Positions 52,239 to 59,752 of a stretch of DNA of 64,000 bases are shown piece by piece. The translations under genes were made by a program, and so were the position numbers. The notes below the pieces were generated by a model. The model did no database searches. It had not been told where the DNA came from and saw nothing but the letters and a program-made list of their open reading frames with translations. Source of the stretch: Bog-473 sp963807675 (GTDB lineage: Bacteria > Actinomycetota > Acidimicrobiia > Acidimicrobiales > RAAP-2); the NCBI GenBank assembly GCA_963807675.1, contig CAWECP010000012.1, positions 124,001 to 188,000 on the forward strand, in the 5' to 3' direction. Each line of letters opens with the position of its first letter. The stretch's first letter is position 1.

Positions 52239-52588
52239 CTGGTCCCCCCTGGCCCTCTCTTCCCTTTCGGCAGTATGCGGAGGGGACCGGAACGATTTGA
52301 ATGGGACCTTTTGACCAGATGTTGTGACGGGCCCGCCGGCCGCTGCGTGGCCGCCCGTCTGACCGCATCGCCCATTGCAGCAGCGATGCCGCTGGTGGTG
52401 CGGGTTCCCGCCACAACGGCGGCCCGGCTCCGTCTCCTCCTGATCGTTGCCTGCGCTCGCCCCGGCGCCCCTACCCGCAACGCGGCGGCCACGTGACGGC
52501 AATGGCGCTGCGACCGTCTCTGCCCGATCGCTGATCGCCGATCGCTGTCTTGCGCTCGGGCCTCTGTCCGAACGTCTGTTCCCGTCCG
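52239..52588. other. Intergenic region between CAP paralogues 1 and 2
   Basis: About 350 bp with no convincing gene. The part next to paralogue 1 (52269-52315) carries a GGCAGTATG motif and an ATGGGACCTTTTGAC motif, both shared with the region upstream of paralogue 2. The rest, towards the end of paralogue 2, shows nothing distinct. Confidence 0.5.
52269..52315 (-). promoter_or_regulatory. Conserved upstream motif of CAP paralogue 1
   Basis: On the plus strand GGCAGTATG (52269-52277) and ATGGGACCTTTTGAC (52301-52315) are spaced 32 bp start to start. The same pair occurs before paralogue 2 at 54109-54154 with 31 bp spacing. On the coding strand the CATACTGCC half has a CATACT that could be a -10, and the TCCCAT half lies about 23 bp upstream of it. 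Confidence 0.5.
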
Positions 52589-54076
52589 TCAGGCGGAGCT
52601 GACGAGCCGGCCCATGAACGAGGCGCCGCCGTAGGTGAAGATGCCGCCGTCGGCCGCCGCCATCCAGTAGCCGTTGGTGGCGTTGTCCGGCGCCATGCCC
52701 ACCACCGGGGCGACCAGCTTCATGCCACCGGTCGAGCCGTCGAAGGGTGCGTTGCCGAAGGTGAAGATGCCGCCATCCGAAGCCACGAAGCGATACCCCT
52801 GCCCGCTCGGCGTGGCCTCCATGCCGACGATGGGCTGGTTGAGCCGGATGCCGCCCGTGCTACCGAAGAACGGGGCGTTGTAGCTGAAGATGCCGCCGTC
52901 GGAGGCCACCTCCCAGTAGCCACCCGTCGTCGGGTCGGCCGCTATGCCCACAATGGGGGCGTTGAGCGGGGTGCCGCCCATGGATCCGTAGAAGGCGGCG
53001 TCGCCGAAGCTGAAGATGCCGCCGTCGGAGGCCACGAGCCAGTAGCCCCGGCCGTCGGGCGTGGACGCCATGCCGACGATGGGCTTGTTGAGATGCAAGG
53101 ATCCGGTCGAGCCGTGGAAGCTGGCGTCGCCGAAGCTGAAGATGCCGCCGTCGGAGGCCACCAGCCAGTAGCCACCACCGTCGGGCGTCGCGGTGATGCC
53201 GACGATGGGCGAGTTGAGGGGGCCGCTGAGCGAACCCAGGCTCGGTGCGGACCCGAAGGCAGCCACGGTGCCGTTGGACTCAGCCTCCCAGTAACCGCTC
53301 CCGTTGCTCAACGGCGCGATGCCGATGGTGCTCGAGCTCGCGTCGACCTGAGTGGCCGCATTGCTCCACGTCATGGTGACGTCGGTCGGCGCGCCACACG
53401 AGCTGACGAAGATGGCGGCGATGGAACCGCCCGAATAGCCCGTCGGCGAGTAGGCCGCGCCCATGGACAGCACCGGCGGGCCGTTCGGGCAACTGGCGTA
53501 CTCGTGCAAGATGATGTCGCGGTGGCCCCAACACTCGGAGGGGTTCGCCTGCGAGCACGCCTCGTTGGTGGTGCCGCTCGTGCCGCCCCACCCGTCGCTG
53601 TACATCCAGTAGTAGTCCGCCTCGAGCACCGAGGACAGCCCGCCGGCCCAGATCGAACCGCCGTAGGTCACGGCGGAGCCGCCGGTCACGGCCGTCGGGA
53701 ACGACGGGTCGGTGCCGCCGTTGGCGCCAGCCTGGGCGTAGGAGTCCAGCTGCGAGGTCATGTAGTTGATCGGCGGCAGGCCGCGGTCAACCCGCTCCTC
53801 GTTCACCACCGTGAACACCTGCTCGCCGACGGGCAGCGAGCTCAGCTCCGACTCGGACACGCTCATGGGGCCCACACCCTCGTCGGCCGCGGCGGCGTTG
53901 ACGGACGTCAGCCAGTCGCTGCTGCTCGGCGCGATGTTGGCCAGAGGGTTGGACGGCGGCAGAATGCCGGCCGCTCCGGCGGGTGCGGCGGTCAGCCCAG
54001 CCGCGACGGACGCCGCGAGCATGGCTGCGATCGGCAACAACAGCGACGCGATACGAACGCGGACACGGCGATGCAC
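52589..54076 (-). CDS. Secreted CAP-domain protein with six 42-residue repeats (paralogue 2)
   Basis: The 495-residue paralogue has a signal peptide (RRVRVRIASLLLPIAAMLAASVAAGL), PPSNPLANIAPSSSDW, a CAP-like domain (VVNEERVDRGLPPINYM, CWGHRDIILHEY) and six repeats of the GYWLVASDGGIFSFG type, with codons at about 52592-53335. It is the same length as paralogue 1 and co-linear with it throughout. GTG at 54076 has a strong GGGGGGAAG ribosome site. It is tandem on the minus strand with paralogues 1 and 3. Confidence 0.8.
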   Translation of the reverse strand: MHRRVRVRIASLLLPIAAMLAASVAAGLTAAPAGAAGILPPSNPLANIAPSSSDWLTSVNAAAADEGVGPMSVSESELSSLPVGEQVFTVVNEERVDRGLPPINYMTSQLDSYAQAGANGGTDPSFPTAVTGGSAVTYGGSIWAGGLSSVLEADYYWMYSDGWGGTSGTTNEACSQANPSECWGHRDIILHEYASCPNGPPVLSMGAAYSPTGYSGGSIAAIFVSSCGAPTDVTMTWSNAATQVDASSSTIGIAPLSNGSGYWEAESNGTVAAFGSAPSLGSLSGPLNSPIVGITATPDGGGYWLVASDGGIFSFGDASFHGSTGSLHLNKPIVGMASTPDGRGYWLVASDGGIFSFGDAAFYGSMGGTPLNAPIVGIAADPTTGGYWEVASDGGIFSYNAPFFGSTGGIRLNQPIVGMEATPSGQGYRFVASDGGIFTFGNAPFDGSTGGMKLVAPVVGMAPDNATNGYWMAAADGGIFTYGGASFMGRLVSSA

Positions 54077-54108
54077 GCGAACTTCCCCCCCTCATACATC
54101 TTCCGGAG

Positions 54109-54154
54109 GGCAGTATGGGGAAAATTGCACGCAAAGTGTATGGGACTTTTGGAC
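54109..54154 (-). promoter_or_regulatory. Conserved upstream motif of CAP paralogue 2
   Basis: GGCAGTATG (54109-54117) and ATGGGACTTTTGGAC (54140-54154) on the plus strand match the motif pair before paralogue 1 with nearly the same spacing. The intervening sequence differs, which favours functional constraint over recent duplication. Confidence 0.5.
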
Positions 54155-54218
54155 TAAATAGAGCTTCCTACAATTCCAGCTGAAGTGGGAAAACGCGCGA
54201 ACAAATCCGTTGTTTGAG

Positions 54219-54231
54219 GGTTGTCACAACC
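54219..54231. promoter_or_regulatory. 13-bp palindrome GGTTGTCACAACC, possible operator
   Basis: The 6-bp arms are perfectly inverted around a single base. It lies about 65 bp upstream of the conserved paralogue 2 motif, in AT-rich sequence. A dimeric repressor or activator site is likely by form only. Confidence 0.4.
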
Positions 54232-54542
54232 TTGCTATTCCGTTGACCCAGTAGGTCGCAACGGGGTATGCGACGCGAGAGTCGAGTGCAATTTCCGTGC
54301 AACATTCAGGTGGCACGCGGCGCTCAACCGAGGACCGCACGAGAGCCGGGCACGGCGCGCAACCGGGCAGCCACGCGGCCGCAATGGCCCGCTCCACCAC
54401 CACAGGCCTGTCGGGCGAGCGTCGGGGGCAGCTGTACGGGTCGAGGCCGCCGTCGACGGGCCCGACGCGGCCGGCGCTGAAGAGTCCGCCGTCCGCACCA
54501 GCAGGGGCGGCGCGCTGGCGACCGGAATCAGGAGGCCGAGCT

Positions 54543-56123
54543 TTAGCCTTCGATGCGACCGAGGTAGCTGGCGCCGCCGTAGGTGAAGATCCCGCCGTCC
54601 GCTGCCGCCAGCCAATAGCCGTTGGTGGCGTCGTCGGGCGCCATGCTGACCATGGGCGCCACCAGGGGCGTGCCGCCGGTCGACCCGAGGAAGGGCGCCT
54701 GCCCGTAGGCGAACACGCCGCCGTCGGACGCCTCGAAGCGGTAGCCCTGCCCGTTGGGTGACGCCTCCATGGCGACGATGGGCCGGTTCAGGTGGATATT
54801 GCCCGTGCTGCCGAAGAAGGGGGCGTTGTAGGCGAAGATGCCACCGTCGGCCGCCACCTCCCAGTAGCCCCCGGTGGCCGGGTCGTCCGCCATGCCGACC
54901 ACCGGCTGGTTGAGCGGGTGCCCGCCCATGGAGCCCTCGAAGACGGCGTCGCCGAAGCTGAAGATCCCCCCGTCGGACGCCACCAGCCAGTAGCCGCCGC
55001 CGTCGGGCGTGGGCGCGATGCCGACGATGGGCGCATTCAGCGGGAGCGAGCCGGTCGACCCATAGAAGCGGGCGTCGCCGAAGCTGAAGATGCCCCCGTC
55101 GGAGCCGACGAGCCAGTAGCCGCCGCCGTCGGGCGTTGCCGCGATGCCGACGATCGGCGCGTTCAGCGGTGCGGTCAGGGAGCCGAAGTCGGGCGCGTCA
55201 CCGAAGTTGGCGACGGTGCCGTTCGCTTCCGCTTCCCAGTAGCCCCCGCCGCTGGGTGCCGCGGCCACGCCGATCGTCCACGCGTCCGACGCCACCATCG
55301 CCTGCTGCCACGTGAGGGTGACGTCACTCGGCGCAGCGCACGTGCTCACGACGACGGCGGCCAGCGATCCTCCCGGATAGCCGTCCGGATCGTACGCCGC
55401 TCCCATGGAGAGCACCGGAGGCTGTGTCCCGCACGAGGGGAAGGCGTGCAAGATGATGTCGCGGTGCATCCAGCAGGACGACGCCGACGACGGCGTGCAC
55501 AGCGCGTTGGAGGTCGACGCGCCACCCGCGCCGTCCTCGTACATCCACAAGTAGTCCGACTCGAGCACCGAGGAGAGCCCGGCCCAGATGGCGCCGCCAT
55601 AGGTCACCGGGGTGCCGTCCGACAACGAGCTCGGCGGCAGGACGTCGGTCCCGCTCGCCGCGCTCTGCGCGGCCACGGCATTCAGCTGAGCCGACATGTC
55701 CTCAATCGGCGGCAGCCCGCGATCGACGCGCTCGTCGTTGAGCACAATGAACAGCTGCTCGGGCGCCGGCAGGCTGTCGAGCACGCTCTCGTCCACGTCC
55801 ATCTGGCCGACACCCTCGCCGGCGCGCGCGGCGTCGATCGACGTCAGCCAGTCGCTGCTGCTCGGCGCGATGTTGGCCGGCGGGTTCGACGGCGGCAGGA
55901 TCCCGGCCGCGCCGGCCAGCGCGGCCGACCCGATGCCGATGACCATGAAGGTGCCGACAACGGCGAGCATGCACAGGACCGCGTGCAGAAGGGAAATCTG
56001 CCGCGTCAGATGACGACGACCTCCACCACAGAACGCAAGACGGGGCGAGGCCGACTGCGCGCGATCCAGTACCCCCTCGCTTCCCATCGCGTCCACTCTC
56101 TTCCCAGACCGACGCCTTTTCAT
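54543..56123 (-). CDS. Secreted CAP-domain protein with six 42-residue repeats (paralogue 3)
   Basis: The 526-residue member has PPSNPPANIAPSSSDWLTSID, LNDERVDRGLPPIEDM, CWMHRDIILHAF and six repeats (codons at about 54546-55285). It is the most diverged of the three: it has a longer N-terminus, no strong ribosome site before ATG 56123, and no copy of the conserved upstream motif. The true start may be a later ATG at residue 13 or another codon nearer the hydrophobic segment (about residues 44-70). Confidence 0.75.
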   Translation of the reverse strand: MKRRRSGKRVDAMGSEGVLDRAQSASPRLAFCGGGRRHLTRQISLLHAVLCMLAVVGTFMVIGIGSAALAGAAGILPPSNPPANIAPSSSDWLTSIDAARAGEGVGQMDVDESVLDSLPAPEQLFIVLNDERVDRGLPPIEDMSAQLNAVAAQSAASGTDVLPPSSLSDGTPVTYGGAIWAGLSSVLESDYLWMYEDGAGGASTSNALCTPSSASSCWMHRDIILHAFPSCGTQPPVLSMGAAYDPDGYPGGSLAAVVVSTCAAPSDVTLTWQQAMVASDAWTIGVAAAPSGGGYWEAEANGTVANFGDAPDFGSLTAPLNAPIVGIAATPDGGGYWLVGSDGGIFSFGDARFYGSTGSLPLNAPIVGIAPTPDGGGYWLVASDGGIFSFGDAVFEGSMGGHPLNQPVVGMADDPATGGYWEVAADGGIFAYNAPFFGSTGNIHLNRPIVAMEASPNGQGYRFEASDGGVFAYGQAPFLGSTGGTPLVAPMVSMAPDDATNGYWLAAADGGIFTYGGASYLGRIEG

Positions 56124-56438
56124 GCATAGAACGCACAGGTTTCACACATCTTGCGCAACACCAGGAACGACGCAGGTTGGGACGGCATGCCTCGAGGTCG
56201 CGGTCGCGTCGTGCAACCCGGATCGCAATCGGGATAGCAAAGACCTGCGCCGGAAACACGGGTCAGGGCGACGCACCGCCCACGCGTGCGACGTCGCGTC
56301 GCGTCTGCGTCCGCATCGTCACGTGCGTCTGCTCGTGTGTCTGCGTGTGCGCGGCGCGTACTCGGCGCGTGCGCGTCTGCCGCGTGCGCGTTCTACAGGT
56401 GGACGTCGGTGTGCGCGCGTGCGCCGAGCCCGCCGCGC
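56124..56438. other. Intergenic region with GCGT-rich simple sequence
   Basis: About 315 bp. From about 56283 to 56424 the sequence is dominated by GCGT/GTGC/TGCG units, about a dozen GCGT in all, including a 16-nt alternating purine-pyrimidine run at 56409-56424. No gene is supported. It lies after the acyl-CoA ligase and before CAP paralogue 3 on the same strand. Confidence 0.6.
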
Positions 56439-57941
56439 CTACGGGCGCGCGACCAGTCGCTCGAGCGCGCGCCGGTCGATCTTCTCGCCGGCCGTCAACG
56501 GCAGCTCGCTGAGCACCACCATGTCCTCGGGGAGCTTGTAGCGCGCCAGGTGCTCGGCCGCGTAGTCGCGCAGCTGCGCCAGCTCGGGCGCCGGCGCGTC
56601 GGGTTGCGCCACGACGACGGCCACGCCCACCTCACCCATGACCGGGTCGTCGCGGCTGACCACGGCCACCGCGGCGACGGCCGGATGGTCGGCCAGCACG
56701 CCCTCCACCTCCATGGGGTAGACGTTGTAGCCGCCGCGCACGTAGCGCTCGCGGCTGCGCCCGGCCAGGTGGAGCCGGTCCTGCTCGTCCAGCCAACCCA
56801 GGTCGCCCGTGCGCACGCTGCCGTCCTCGGTGAACACCTCGGCGTTGGCGCCGCTGTTGCGCCAGTACCCCTCCATGACGGCGGGCGAGCCCAGGCAGAC
56901 CTCACCGATCTCGCCCGGCCCGACCGGTCCCCCGTCCGCCCCGAGGACGGAGAGGCGTACGCCCGGCTGCGGCCGGCCGACGCTCATCTCCGCGTCCTCG
57001 TCGGGGTCGGTGAACGAGGTGCCGCAGCCGATGCCCGCCTCGGTGCACGAGTAGCGAACGGCCAGCGGCGCGCCGATGCGCGCCCGCGCCTCGCGGATCA
57101 GCGCCGGCGTCGCCGGTCCCCCGCCCATGACCACGGCGCGCACCGAGGAGAGATCGGTGCTGTCGAAGGTGGGGTCGCGCAACATGAGCGCCACCTGCGT
57201 CGGCACGCCGCCGAGCGCGGCGATCTTGAGCTCGGCCACCATGCGCAACGCGTCGGCGGCGCGCCACGGGCGCCGCGACAGGTGCTGGGTGCCGCCTCTC
57301 TTCAGGTTGCCCGCCAGCTTGGTGGTGGGGCCGAGATGCGCCAGCGCCGATCCGGCCATGGCGTGCCCGCCGCCGCCCCAGGCGTCGCCGACGTCGCACT
57401 GGGTGATGAAGCGCAGTTGGCGCCCGCAGAACACGGCACCCTTCGGCGTCCCCGTCGTCCCCGACGTGAACACGATGGCGATCGGACGGTCGTCGTCCGC
57501 GTCGAGTGGCGGCGGGCGCTCGCCCCGGCGGCGCACACCCTCGAGCAAGCCCTGGGCGGAATCGGTGACCGGTTCGATGCGCACCGTGGCGCAGGGCTCG
57601 TCGTTCCCGGTCGGCGTCAGGTCATCGGTCGTCACCAGCAGGCGCGGGTTGGCCGCCCGCAGCACGGTGACCCGCTCGGCCTGCACGAGCTTCGGGTTCA
57701 CCGCCGCGGTGACCGCGCCGAGCTTGGCCGCCGCCACGTACGCCACGAAGTGCTCGGGCACCGAGGGCAGCAGCAGCGCGACCACGTCCCCCTCCCCCAC
57801 CCCCAGCTCGGCCAGGGCCACCGCCGCCTCGTCCGCCGCCGTGTCGAACTGTTCGTAACTGAGGGTCAGCCCCTCGTCGGTCACGAAGGCCGGCGCGGCA
57901 CCGAAGCGGCGGGCCGCCTCGGCCGCGGTCTCGGCGAGCAT
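56439..57941 (-). CDS. AMP-dependent acyl-CoA synthetase/ligase (2)
   Basis: The 500-residue enzyme has the P-loop VFTSGTTGTPKGAVF, RYSCTEAGIG, DGSVRTGDLGWLD, GGYNVYPMEVE and the C-terminal Lys of TAGEKIDR. It forms acyl-CoA from a free acid and ATP. It is the last gene of the minus-strand run from the P450, but TAGGCT (complement of 57949-57954) lies 7 nt before its ATG, so it may also have its own leaderless mRNA. Confidence 0.9.
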   Translation of the reverse strand: MLAETAAEAARRFGAAPAFVTDEGLTLSYEQFDTAADEAAVALAELGVGEGDVVALLLPSVPEHFVAYVAAAKLGAVTAAVNPKLVQAERVTVLRAANPRLLVTTDDLTPTGNDEPCATVRIEPVTDSAQGLLEGVRRRGERPPPLDADDDRPIAIVFTSGTTGTPKGAVFCGRQLRFITQCDVGDAWGGGGHAMAGSALAHLGPTTKLAGNLKRGGTQHLSRRPWRAADALRMVAELKIAALGGVPTQVALMLRDPTFDSTDLSSVRAVVMGGGPATPALIREARARIGAPLAVRYSCTEAGIGCGTSFTDPDEDAEMSVGRPQPGVRLSVLGADGGPVGPGEIGEVCLGSPAVMEGYWRNSGANAEVFTEDGSVRTGDLGWLDEQDRLHLAGRSRERYVRGGYNVYPMEVEGVLADHPAVAAVAVVSRDDPVMGEVGVAVVVAQPDAPAPELAQLRDYAAEHLARYKLPEDMVVLSELPLTAGEKIDRRALERLVARP

Positions 57942-57948
57942 CGTGGGG

Positions 57949-57954
57949 AGCCTA
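57949..57954 (-). promoter_or_regulatory. -10 element of acyl-CoA ligase 2, leaderless
   Basis: TAGGCT on the minus strand lies 7 nt before the ATG at 57941, inside the gap between the ACAD and the ligase. Confidence 0.5.
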
Positions 57955-58023
57955 CGCGGCGCGTCCGCCGCGCCCGCCCCGCCACCGGGTCACCGCGTCA
58001 CCGCGTCACCGGCCGCGCGCTCG

Positions 58024-59280
58024 TCAACGGGGCAGCCCGAGCAGGCGCTCGGCCACGATGTTGCGCTGGATCTCCGACGTGCCGCCGGCAATGGTGCCGG
58101 CGAACGACCGCAGGTACTGCACCGGCCAGGCCCCGTCGTAGAACGCGTTCATGGCGCCCGACTCGACCTCGTCGGGGGGCAGGTGGGCCACATCCCACTC
58201 GGTCAGCCGGTTGGGTCCCGCCCCGTCGAGGTCGAGCCCGTCAACGCCGAGCGACTCCTGGGCCAGCAGGCAGGCCCGCTGCTCGGTCTCGCTCGTGAAC
58301 AGCTTGAGCACCAGGTGCTCTGGCGGCATCTCGCCGCGGGTGGCCTTGGCGAAGCCCCGGTACCCGAGGCAGCGCATGGCGGCGGTGTCGGTGGCGATGC
58401 GCCCGATCGCCTCGGCCAGCCGCGGGTCGTCACCCATCCGGGCGCCCCCGGCCCCGGGGCGCTGCGCCAGCCGCACCAGGCCCTTGAGCGTGCGCTCCAT
58501 TTTGGAAGTGTTCATGATCCAGAGCATCGCCCGCTCGTGGCGCAACGACCCTTGGCTCACCGTCCAGCCGTTGTTCAGCTCGCCCAGCAGGTTCTCCGCC
58601 GGCACCTCGACGTCGCTGAAGAAGACCTCGTTGAAGTCCACGTGGTGCTGGTCGGTCAGCTCGGGCAGTGGCCGGCACGTGATGCCCGGCGTCCGCATGT
58701 CGATGATGAGGACGCTGATGCCACGGTGCTTGGGCGCCTCGGGGTCGGTGCGCACGTAGCACATGCACCAGTCCGACTCGTGTGCCCCCGAGGTCCAGAC
58801 CTTCTGCCCGTTGACGACGAACGTGTCGCCCCGCCGCTCGGCCTTGGTGGTGAGCGACGCCAGGTCGCTGCCGGCGTTCGGCTCGCTCATGCCGACGCAC
58901 CAGCTGATCTCGCCCTTGAGCGTCGGGACGACGAAGCGCTCCTTCTGCTCGTCGGTGCCGAACTCGACGATGGAGGCGGCACAGATGTTGATGCCCTGCG
59001 GGTTGAGCGAGCGCGGTGCCATGCGCTCGGCGATGACCTCGAAGTAGGCCATCTGCTCCTCGGGCGTGGCGTTGCAGCCGCCGAGCTCCGGGGGCCAGCC
59101 GGGCACCAGGTAGCCGGCCTCGTACATCTCGCGCTGGAAGGTGCGCGCCCACCCGGGCAGGTGCGACGAGCTGCGCCGCGGATCGGCCTCCATGGCGTCC
59201 GTCGACGGCAGGTGCTCGTCGAGCCACGCCTCGAATCCGGCGCGGAACTGGGCGACCGACTCGTCGGGGGCGAGGCGCAT
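58024..59280 (-). CDS. Acyl-CoA dehydrogenase
   Basis: The 418-residue ACAD has WCVGMSEPNAGSDLASLTTKAE, VVNGQKVWTSGAHESDW and GGTSEIQRNIVAERLLGLPR. The long N-terminal half has a LPGWARTFQREMYEAGYLVPGWPPELGG segment, typical of the alpha-type. ATG 59280 is preceded by CATAGT at 5 nt. It follows the CMD-like gene after 20 bp and precedes the ligase by 82 bp. Confidence 0.86.
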   Translation of the reverse strand: MRLAPDESVAQFRAGFEAWLDEHLPSTDAMEADPRRSSSHLPGWARTFQREMYEAGYLVPGWPPELGGCNATPEEQMAYFEVIAERMAPRSLNPQGINICAASIVEFGTDEQKERFVVPTLKGEISWCVGMSEPNAGSDLASLTTKAERRGDTFVVNGQKVWTSGAHESDWCMCYVRTDPEAPKHRGISVLIIDMRTPGITCRPLPELTDQHHVDFNEVFFSDVEVPAENLLGELNNGWTVSQGSLRHERAMLWIMNTSKMERTLKGLVRLAQRPGAGGARMGDDPRLAEAIGRIATDTAAMRCLGYRGFAKATRGEMPPEHLVLKLFTSETEQRACLLAQESLGVDGLDLDGAGPNRLTEWDVAHLPPDEVESGAMNAFYDGAWPVQYLRSFAGTIAGGTSEIQRNIVAERLLGLPR

Positions 59281-59300
59281 GGCCAACTATGACATGGGCG

Positions 59301-59705
59301 TCAGTCGGCGGGCGAGTCGTCCTCGTCGTCGCGGGGCACCGCCGTGCCCTGCTTGAAGCCGCGCCGGGCGGCGGGCAGCGCCTGGATGGCGAGCACGATG
59401 CCGAAGGCGGGCTCGGTAAGCAGGATCGACCCGGAGATCTCGTCCCAGGTGGCGCCGACCTCGGCCGCCAGGCGGGCGTGGCGCTGCACTCCCCCGGGCT
59501 GGCGCGCGATGACGGTGCAGACCATGCGGATGAGCTCGTGGGTCTTGCGGTCGGGCGCGCGCAGCGAGTCGATGGAGGCCATCCAGGCGTTCTGTGCCTG
59601 CAGGACGCCGGGTGCCCACTCGTTGAGGAACTTCTCCGAGGGGAACGGCCAGATTTCCTCCTCGACGTCGTAGTCGAGCGACTCGTCGGGGTCTTCCGGA
59701 CTCAT
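59301..59705 (-). CDS. Carboxymuconolactone decarboxylase-like protein, no redox Cys
   Basis: The 134-residue protein has the AhpD/CMD helical pattern (DRKTHELIRMVCTVIARQPGGVQRHARLAAEVGATWDEI). The Cys-x-x-Cys of AhpD is absent: the position reads PGGVQRHA, with His kept. It could be a lactone decarboxylase or an isomerase in an acyl-CoA route. ATG 59705 is supported by TACGAT 8 nt upstream (complement of 59714-59719). It sits between the fused ACAD and an ACAD. Confidence 0.78.
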   Translation of the reverse strand: MSPEDPDESLDYDVEEEIWPFPSEKFLNEWAPGVLQAQNAWMASIDSLRAPDRKTHELIRMVCTVIARQPGGVQRHARLAAEVGATWDEISGSILLTEPAFGIVLAIQALPAARRGFKQGTAVPRDDEDDSPAD

Positions 59706-59713
59706 GGCCCGGC

Positions 59714-59719
59714 ATCGTA
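59714..59719 (-). promoter_or_regulatory. -10 element of CMD-like gene, leaderless
   Basis: TACGAT on the minus strand lies 8 nt before the ATG at 59705. Confidence 0.45.
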
Positions 59720-59752
59720 CCGGCGCCCGGGTCGGGCGCCGAGGTGCGGGCC

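Larger units (their letters stand above)
54077..54542. other. Intergenic region between CAP paralogues 2 and 3
   Basis: About 466 bp. The side next to paralogue 2 (about 54108-54240) is distinctly AT-richer than the surroundings, as expected of a promoter. It carries the conserved upstream motif (54109-54154) and a perfect GGTTGT-C-ACAACC palindrome at 54219-54231. The rest is GC-rich and without a supportable gene. Confidence 0.6.

Noticed and set aside
54235..54615. Small minus-strand gene between CAP paralogues 2 and 3
   Set aside because: The frame enters the end of paralogue 3 in the wrong phase, is Arg/Pro-rich and lacks a ribosome site.
50751..55285. Regular DNA repeats of about 126 bp resembling a repeat array
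   Set aside because: They are the coding repeats of the CAP proteins (42 residues times 3); there are no CRISPR-like spacers or palindromic direct repeats.
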